From contig CAWAPD010000001.1 in NCBI GenBank assembly GCA_963783865.1, forward strand, positions 372,001 to 436,000: DNA of 64,000 nucleotides, read 5' to 3'. Numbering within the stretch: position 1 is the first letter of the stretch; each line of letters begins with the position of its first letter. The notes beneath the pieces are model-generated. The model saw nothing but the letters and a program-made list of their open reading frames with translations, had not been told where the DNA came from and did not search any database. The position numbers were made by a program, and so were the translations under genes. Positions 59,485-64,000 of the stretch are shown here, one piece after another. Source of the stretch: CAWAPD01 sp963783865. Lineage in GTDB: Bacteria; Actinomycetota; Thermoleophilia; UBA2241.

Positions 59485-60720
59485 CTAGTTGATCTGCGTC
59501 TCGAAGCTGCGCGTCACGCGCAGGCCGCGGTTGCCGAGCTCCTTGATGAAGGCGTCGCGCACGGGACGCGCGAGGATCTCGGGCACGACACAGCCCTTCT
59601 GTTCGACCATGCCCTTGACCATGAACTCGGAGTAGACGGCCGCCGGCGTGGACGTCCCGTAGGACACGGATGTGGCACCGGGGATGCGCTCGGTGATCCA
59701 CTGGATCGTCGGCGTGAAGATCGAGTAGTTCCACTTCGCCGGCTTGCCGTCCTTCTCACCCCATGCGTCGACCAGGATCACGCCGTAGTCCTGGATCTCG
59801 CCGGCCTCGACCAGCCGCTTCATCTCCTCGGGCGACGGGTTCGGCGTGAGGGTCGCGCAGTACACGTCGATCGGCCGCACTTCAACGCCCTTGACCCGGA
59901 CCAGCTCCTTGCTGGCCATGCCGCTGGCGACGAAGGCCTCGTCCGCGTTGAGGGCGGCTTCGTCGAAGCCGAGCTTGAAGGTGACGTTCTGCAGCCCCTT
60001 CTCGCCGAACTGCCTGGGCAGGAAGCGCGGCAGCGTCGAGAGCTCCTCGTGGTCGTGGGCGATGACCACGCCGCGCCCGAACGGCGCCGGGAAGTCGTAG
60101 ACCTCACGCAGGCCGAACGGCGCCTCGCGTTTGTAGGCGCCGTTCTGGAACGTGAGCGGCGGCGTGGCGCAGTCGGTGTAGTAGGTCCACACCGACCACA
60201 TCTGCAGCGGCACGGGGCTCTCGAGCACCGCGTAGTCCCTGACGTGGACGTCGGTGCAGACGTCGAGGTCTTCGTAGCAGTTGCCGGCGAAGGTACTCGA
60301 TACGCCGGGGTCCATACCGGTGCAGGTGAGCATCGTCAGACCGGCCTTGCGGAAGTCGTCGTCGAGCTCCATCTGTACGAGGGTCGCCTCGTCGATGGTC
60401 TTGTCGATGAGCGTGCCGGTCGCCATGTCCTGATAGTTGACGCCGACGGCAAGGCAGGCTTCGAGGATCTTCAGGTTGAACTCGGGGATCGTCGCGTTCA
60501 TCACCAGCCCGGCGCCCGCGGCGGCGGCCTTGAGCGCCTCGACGTCGCCCGCGTCGAGAGCGATGGCTCGGGTCTTGGCGCCACCGACCTGGTCGGCGAT
60601 GGCGCGGGCCCGCGCCTCGTCTATGTCCCCGAGGACGATCTCACTCACCTCTGGACAGCGCGCGAGGTTCCAGGTGACGACCTGTCCCTGAGCGCCGGCG
60701 CCGACGATGAGGACCTTCAT
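59485..60720 (-). CDS. Saccharopine-dehydrogenase-family oxidoreductase
   Basis: The 411-residue protein begins with an NAD(P) loop LIVGAGAQGQVVTWNLARCP and has ATIPEFNLKILEACLAVGVN, CTGMDPGVSSTFAGNCYEDL and a substrate domain ending RVTRSFETQIN. It resembles Lys1/carboxynorspermidine-dehydrogenase-type proteins, which reduce or oxidise secondary amines between an amino acid and an aldehyde or keto acid. It carries operator copy F and is alone in its operon. Together with the fold-III decarboxylase at 30177 it recalls carboxynorspermidine chemistry, but the direction and substrate are unknown. Confidence 0.82.
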   Translation of the reverse strand: MKVLIVGAGAQGQVVTWNLARCPEVSEIVLGDIDEARARAIADQVGGAKTRAIALDAGDVEALKAAAAGAGLVMNATIPEFNLKILEACLAVGVNYQDMATGTLIDKTIDEATLVQMELDDDFRKAGLTMLTCTGMDPGVSSTFAGNCYEDLDVCTDVHVRDYAVLESPVPLQMWSVWTYYTDCATPPLTFQNGAYKREAPFGLREVYDFPAPFGRGVVIAHDHEELSTLPRFLPRQFGEKGLQNVTFKLGFDEAALNADEAFVASGMASKELVRVKGVEVRPIDVYCATLTPNPSPEEMKRLVEAGEIQDYGVILVDAWGEKDGKPAKWNYSIFTPTIQWITERIPGATSVSYGTSTPAAVYSEFMVKGMVEQKGCVVPEILARPVRDAFIKELGNRGLRVTRSFETQIN

Positions 60721-60769
60721 GACAAGCCTCCCGTTGTGTGGTGGGTGCGACCGTGCGTGGTTCGTGCCG

Positions 60770-60802
60770 ATGCTAGCAAGGCCGATTGTCGACTGTCAAC
60801 AG
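60770..60802 (-). promoter_or_regulatory. Operator copy F and promoter of the saccharopine-dehydrogenase-like gene
   Basis: Operator TTGTCGACTGTCAACAG (60786-60802) overlaps the minus-strand -35 TTGACA (60794-60799). The -10 TAGCAT (60770-60775) is 18 bp away. The leader to ATG 60720 is about 45 nt. Confidence 0.7.
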
Positions 60803-60868
60803 TCCTCTGTCGTGAAAGCGCGAGATCGCCGCCGGCGGGCGTCCGGGGTCGTTGCGGTCGCGGGTACG

Positions 60869-62182
60869 TCAGGGGATGTTGCGCACCGGGGTGCCGACCG
60901 GCACGCACGGGAACAGCCAGGTGATGTGCGCGTTCGACAGCCGCGTGCAGCCGTGCGAGAAGTGGCGGGGGAACTCCTCGAGCAGCCACGGCTCGTCGGT
61001 GCCGTGGATGCCGAAGTGGTAGGGGGAGTGGTACCACATCGTGAACGGCCCATACGGCCCCCACATGCCGACGACCTTCTGGTAGACCGTCCACTGTCCG
61101 ACCGGCGTCGGCGTCGACGGCTTGCCGACCACGCAGTCGAACTTCTTCACGACCCGCCCGTGCTCGTAGTAGTACAGCTCGCACTCGCTGAGGTCGACGA
61201 CGATGAAGTGCGCGTACAACACCGAGATGTGGTGCGGGTTGGGATTGTCCACGACCACCCGGTGCCTCGGGGTGTGCGCCTCGGCGTGCAGCGTGCCCCC
61301 GGGGGACTTGAGCCGCAGCCAGTGGACGCCGTACCTGGTGGGCTTCCAGCGCACGTCGAAGCGCGACGCGTCGTCGAGCGTGACCGTCTTCCAGTCGCGC
61401 CAGCCATCCCCCACGCGGCGCTGGATCACCGCGGAGCCGCCCGGTGAGGCCGGCGCGACCCGACCCTTCAGGTGCACGGTCGCGCCCATCCAGAGCTCGG
61501 ACGGGGTGGAGAACGTCAGGCGCGGGCGCACCCGCACCGTGGCCTGCGCCTGGCCGGGCACGCGATCGGCGTCGCCGGCGTAGACCGCCGTGTAGACGGC
61601 GTTCGCGTCGGGCGCGACGGCGAACGAGAAGCTGCCGTCGGGCGCCGAAGTCGCCGTCGCCACCGGCTCCGGCGTGGCCGCGCCACCCGCCGTGCGGTCG
61701 AGCGTGACCGGCGCCCCGGCCAGGAGCAGGGAGCCGGTGAGCGTCAGGTGCCGGGGCCAGGTGAGCGTGACGGCGGCCGGCGACAGCACGAGGCCGGCGG
61801 GCACGCGGTCGACCGAGAACGAGACCGCGGTCTGCGCGGCCTGGTTGCCGGCGAGGTCGCGCACGCCGTCGACCGTCAGGGTGTACGAGGCGTGTGGCGC
61901 GAAGGGCGACAGGGGGGTGACGGTCACGTCGCTGCCGCTCACGCCCGCGCGCAGCAGCGGCACGCCGGGCAGCCAGGCGCCGACCGGCGCCGCGGCGAGC
62001 GGCTCGTCGTAGTGCAGGACGATGGCGGCGGGCGGGGCGGCGAGCGCCGCCCCGCCCGCCGGATCGGTCGACAACAGCGTCGGCGGCGTGGTGTCGGCGG
62101 CGGCGGCCGCGCTGGCGGCGGGGACGAGCCCCGCCGCCAGCGCGGCCACGACCACCACGAAGAAGAAGACGATGCCCTTCAT
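60869..62182 (-). CDS. Exported L,D-transpeptidase (YkuD) with Ig-like domains
   Basis: The 437-residue protein has a signal peptide (MKGIVFFFVVVVAALAAGLV), a Big_5/CARDB-like domain (PPTLLSTDPAGGAALAAPPA and on) and a second Ig-like region. The C-terminal YkuD catalytic domain carries HFGIHGTDEPW and HFSHGCTRLSN (His and Cys). Such enzymes form 3-3 cross-links or attach proteins to peptidoglycan. ATG 62182 lies 8 nt after TAGACT (62191-62196, minus strand) with no Shine-Dalgarno, so it is likely leaderless. The longer in-frame start at 62224 is rejected. Confidence 0.88.
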   Translation of the reverse strand: MKGIVFFFVVVVAALAAGLVPAASAAAAADTTPPTLLSTDPAGGAALAAPPAAIVLHYDEPLAAAPVGAWLPGVPLLRAGVSGSDVTVTPLSPFAPHASYTLTVDGVRDLAGNQAAQTAVSFSVDRVPAGLVLSPAAVTLTWPRHLTLTGSLLLAGAPVTLDRTAGGAATPEPVATATSAPDGSFSFAVAPDANAVYTAVYAGDADRVPGQAQATVRVRPRLTFSTPSELWMGATVHLKGRVAPASPGGSAVIQRRVGDGWRDWKTVTLDDASRFDVRWKPTRYGVHWLRLKSPGGTLHAEAHTPRHRVVVDNPNPHHISVLYAHFIVVDLSECELYYYEHGRVVKKFDCVVGKPSTPTPVGQWTVYQKVVGMWGPYGPFTMWYHSPYHFGIHGTDEPWLLEEFPRHFSHGCTRLSNAHITWLFPCVPVGTPVRNIP

Positions 62183-62190
62183 CGGCCGCG

Positions 62191-62196
62191 AGTCTA
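62191..62196 (-). promoter_or_regulatory. -10-like TAGACT, leaderless start of the YkuD gene
   Basis: TAGACT on the minus strand ends 8 nt before ATG 62182. The same hexamer precedes rarA and the larA-like gene. Confidence 0.5.
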
Positions 62197-62246
62197 GCAG
62201 AGGAGCCATCGCGAGCGGCTGCAAAGGGGCGCCACGAGCCGGGCCG

Positions 62247-63569
62247 CTACGGCGTCCCGGGGGCCGCCGGGGCGGGCGGCGCCGGCGTGACCGGCGCGGA
62301 CGGTTCGGGTGATGGCTGCGGCGCCGGCGCCGTCTCGGCGGCGGCCCCCAGCGGCGCCTCGCCCAGCGCCAGCTGGGCCTTGGTCAGCACCCGACGTCCC
62401 CAGGCGAAGTCGGTCTGCCAGCTCCATCCCGCCCAGTTCAGCGACGAGAGGCTGACGCCGTCCTGCGACCCGGTCGAGTGGATGAACCACCCGTTCCCGA
62501 TGTACAGCGCGGCGTGGTAGATGCTGGCCGCGCTGCTCGACTTGCCGCTGGGCCCGAAGAAGAGGATGTCGCCGGGCTTGAGGTGGGCGCGCGTGATCCT
62601 CGTCTTCGCGCCGGCGGCCATCCCGGCCGCGGTGCGCTCGCTCAGCGTGTAGCCGAAGTGGATCTTCAGCACCCACCAGACGAAGCCCGAGCAATCGAAG
62701 CCGGCGTGCGCCTGGGTGCCGTACGGCGAAGACTTGGCCGGGTACTCGCCTCCCCACACGTAGGGGAAGCCCGCGTACTTGAAGGCGAACGACAGCACCT
62801 GCTTCTGGCGGTCGCTGAGCGCCGGCAGCGCCACGCTGTCGAACGTCGCCAGGCCGTCGATGCGCCAGGCCGAGACGTGCATCGCCTGGTAGAGCGCGTA
62901 GGCGACCTCGGACCGGTGCATGCCCTGCCCGGGCGAGACCTCGAGGGCGTCGTCGGAGTGGTCCTTGCGCAGGCCCAGGTACCGTGTGGCCACCTCGGTG
63001 GCGAAGTAGCGCGGCGCGCCCGTCTTCCAGCCGCTGTTCGGCCGCCAGGTGCGCGGGTTCAGGCCGGGGAGCACGCCCCAGTCGTCGGCCGGGTTCTCGA
63101 GCTTGAGCAGGCGCACGATCGCCCCGTCGGCCTGCCACGCCGGCGCGGCGACGGCGGGGTGGAAACCGTCCTTGAAGAGGCCCATCAGCTTGAGGCTGAC
63201 GGCCACCTCGACGTCGTGGAAGAAGGGGTCGTCGGTCGCCAGGTCGGCGATGGGGATGACCGGGTCGATCACGTCGGTCTCGTGGCCCGAGGCGCGGACC
63301 ACGACGCGCGCGAGCTGCTCGCGGGTGATCGCCCTGCCGGGCTTGAACAGGCCGGTCCCGCGATAGTCGTCGAGCAGGTGCATGCCCGGGGAGCCCTGGT
63401 CGGTGACCCAGTCGATCGCCTTGTGGTCCCAGTACTTGGCGGGGACGTCGGTGTACGTCTTGGCGGCGGCGGTGGCCGCCGTGGCGAGCGCGATCGCGAG
63501 CGCGAGCCACAGTACGGCCGCCGCCAAGGCGGGCCTGCGTGCGCGTCCTCTCGTGCCCGATCGTGTCAA
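62247..63569 (-). CDS. Exported SLH-NlpC/P60 peptidoglycan hydrolase
   Basis: The 440-residue protein has a signal peptide (about 12-36). SLH-like repeats (TYTDVPAKYWDHKAIDWVTD, TREQLARVVVRASG and MHRSEVAYALYQAM) are predicted to bind secondary wall polymer. An NlpC/P60 domain follows with catalytic Cys in AGFDCSGFVWW and His in YHAALYIGNGWFIHS. The tail is Pro/Ala-rich. It should cleave stem-peptide bonds. The start is TTG 63569 after GAGAGG. A candidate c-di-AMP riboswitch lies upstream, as for related hydrolases. Confidence 0.88.
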   Translation of the reverse strand: MTRSGTRGRARRPALAAAVLWLALAIALATAATAAAKTYTDVPAKYWDHKAIDWVTDQGSPGMHLLDDYRGTGLFKPGRAITREQLARVVVRASGHETDVIDPVIPIADLATDDPFFHDVEVAVSLKLMGLFKDGFHPAVAAPAWQADGAIVRLLKLENPADDWGVLPGLNPRTWRPNSGWKTGAPRYFATEVATRYLGLRKDHSDDALEVSPGQGMHRSEVAYALYQAMHVSAWRIDGLATFDSVALPALSDRQKQVLSFAFKYAGFPYVWGGEYPAKSSPYGTQAHAGFDCSGFVWWVLKIHFGYTLSERTAAGMAAGAKTRITRAHLKPGDILFFGPSGKSSSAASIYHAALYIGNGWFIHSTGSQDGVSLSSLNWAGWSWQTDFAWGRRVLTKAQLALGEAPLGAAAETAPAPQPSPEPSAPVTPAPPAPAAPGTP

Positions 63570-63619
63570 CGTGCGCCTCTCGTCCGGTGGTACGTACTGC
63601 TATCGGCCCGGGTCGCGGA

Positions 63620-63800
63620 ACCTTGACCGGCAGCGGCGTGGCCCGCCGTGCTCACCGGCTGCCTGTCAGGATTCGCCGCCCCGTAGCGTTCTCCCTAGGA
63701 CTCGGCCGTTGCGTACCCCACCATGAACGGCACGGCGAAACCCCCCGTGGGCTCACGGATGACGCCCGCCGGACCGATATCAGTACAAGGGGCCGCGGCG
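63620..63800 (-). promoter_or_regulatory. Candidate c-di-AMP (ydaO-type) riboswitch
   Basis: The minus strand upstream of the NlpC/P60 gene has GGCGAATCCTGACAG followed by GCAGCCGGTGAGC, resembling the 3' core of ydaO riboswitches (GAAUCC and GACAGCUAAC-type segments). Upstream lie CACGGGGGGTTTC and GGGGTACGC in the expected order. A hairpin follows at about 63628-63664. ORFs across this region look random. Boundaries are approximate. Confidence 0.45.
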
Positions 63801-64000
63801 CGGGCGAGCCTGCGGAACGGCAGGGAAACCGGTACCGACGGCCAAAGGGTAGGGACGTGGCCCGCCCGGACACGCCCGGGTGCGGCGGTTGTCGCCACCG
63901 GGAGGTGGTCGTACCATGCAGACAGAATCGAGATCCGGAGCACCTCTGGGATGACCCCCTCGCAGACCCCGTCGAACAGCTTCCTTCAGCGCGCCGTGCG
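63801..64000. other. Intergenic end of window
   Basis: No coding sequence with recognisable features is seen. The stretch could hold the 5' part of the riboswitch and the promoter of the NlpC/P60 gene, or the start of the next transcription unit. Confidence 0.4.

Overview
The window is a high-GC, densely coding chromosome segment. GTG and TTG starts are common, and many genes are coupled by GTGA, ATGA or TGATG overlaps. Gene content (actinobacterial-type HNH endonuclease, TrpB2, RarA, SLH-NlpC/P60 and YkuD wall enzymes) and the many leaderless-looking promoters suggest a member of the Actinomycetota, possibly a deep branch with anaerobic metabolism. The last point rests on selenoprotein glycine-reductase-type genes and an aldehyde:ferredoxin oxidoreductase. 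No rRNA, tRNA, integrase, transposase or CRISPR array was seen. The lineage cannot be fixed from this sequence.

Layout. 1-7259: polysaccharide genes (ATP-grasp, PglD-like acetyltransferase, two glycosyltransferases of which the first has a 1-bp frameshift, sugar-phosphate transferase, DegT aminotransferase, Wzz-like protein). 7266-10746: nitrilase, arginase-family protein and a response regulator-EAL protein. 10759-12367: TrpB2 preceded by a Trp-containing leader peptide and alternative hairpins. 12507-20561: degenerate M28-like membrane protein, repeat-rich YtxH-like protein, rarA, HNH endonuclease, orphan family-5 binding protein. 20583-25411: rmlA-rmlC-rmlD-rmlB and an acyltransferase. 25467-25799: an HtrA-type PDZ remnant.

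25962-60720 is the striking part. A 17-bp palindrome, roughly TTGTYGACWGTCRACAA, recurs at six positions (29982, 30053, 36807, 38835, 51104, 60786), each on or next to a promoter. A GntR/FadR-type regulator gene (36901) sits beside one copy. The operons involved are: LarA homolog, divergent enolase and glycerate 2-kinase; PLP decarboxylase, FAD oxidoreductase and M20 hydrolase; class III aminotransferase, rhodanese and DoxX-like protein; gntR and a binding protein; binding protein, threonine aldolase, GrdE-like, GrdB-like (Sec), GrdC-like, thioredoxin and GrdA (Sec); an Fe-S protein and SDR; a PotABC-type transporter with AOR and an Fe-S subunit; and a saccharopine-dehydrogenase-like protein. 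Both selenoproteins are split by in-frame UGA and would be mis-annotated as broken genes. The GrdE-like subunit lacks the Asn-Cys processing site of glycine-type component B, and grdD is absent, so the substrate is uncertain. A threonine/glycine Stickland-like scheme with AOR supplying electrons is the simplest reading.

60869-63569 holds two wall enzymes (YkuD, SLH-NlpC/P60). The second is preceded by a candidate c-di-AMP riboswitch. Two further genome-wide traits stand out: long perfect GC palindromes at operon ends and inside coding sequences, and at least ten start codons lying 6-10 nt after a -10-like hexamer.
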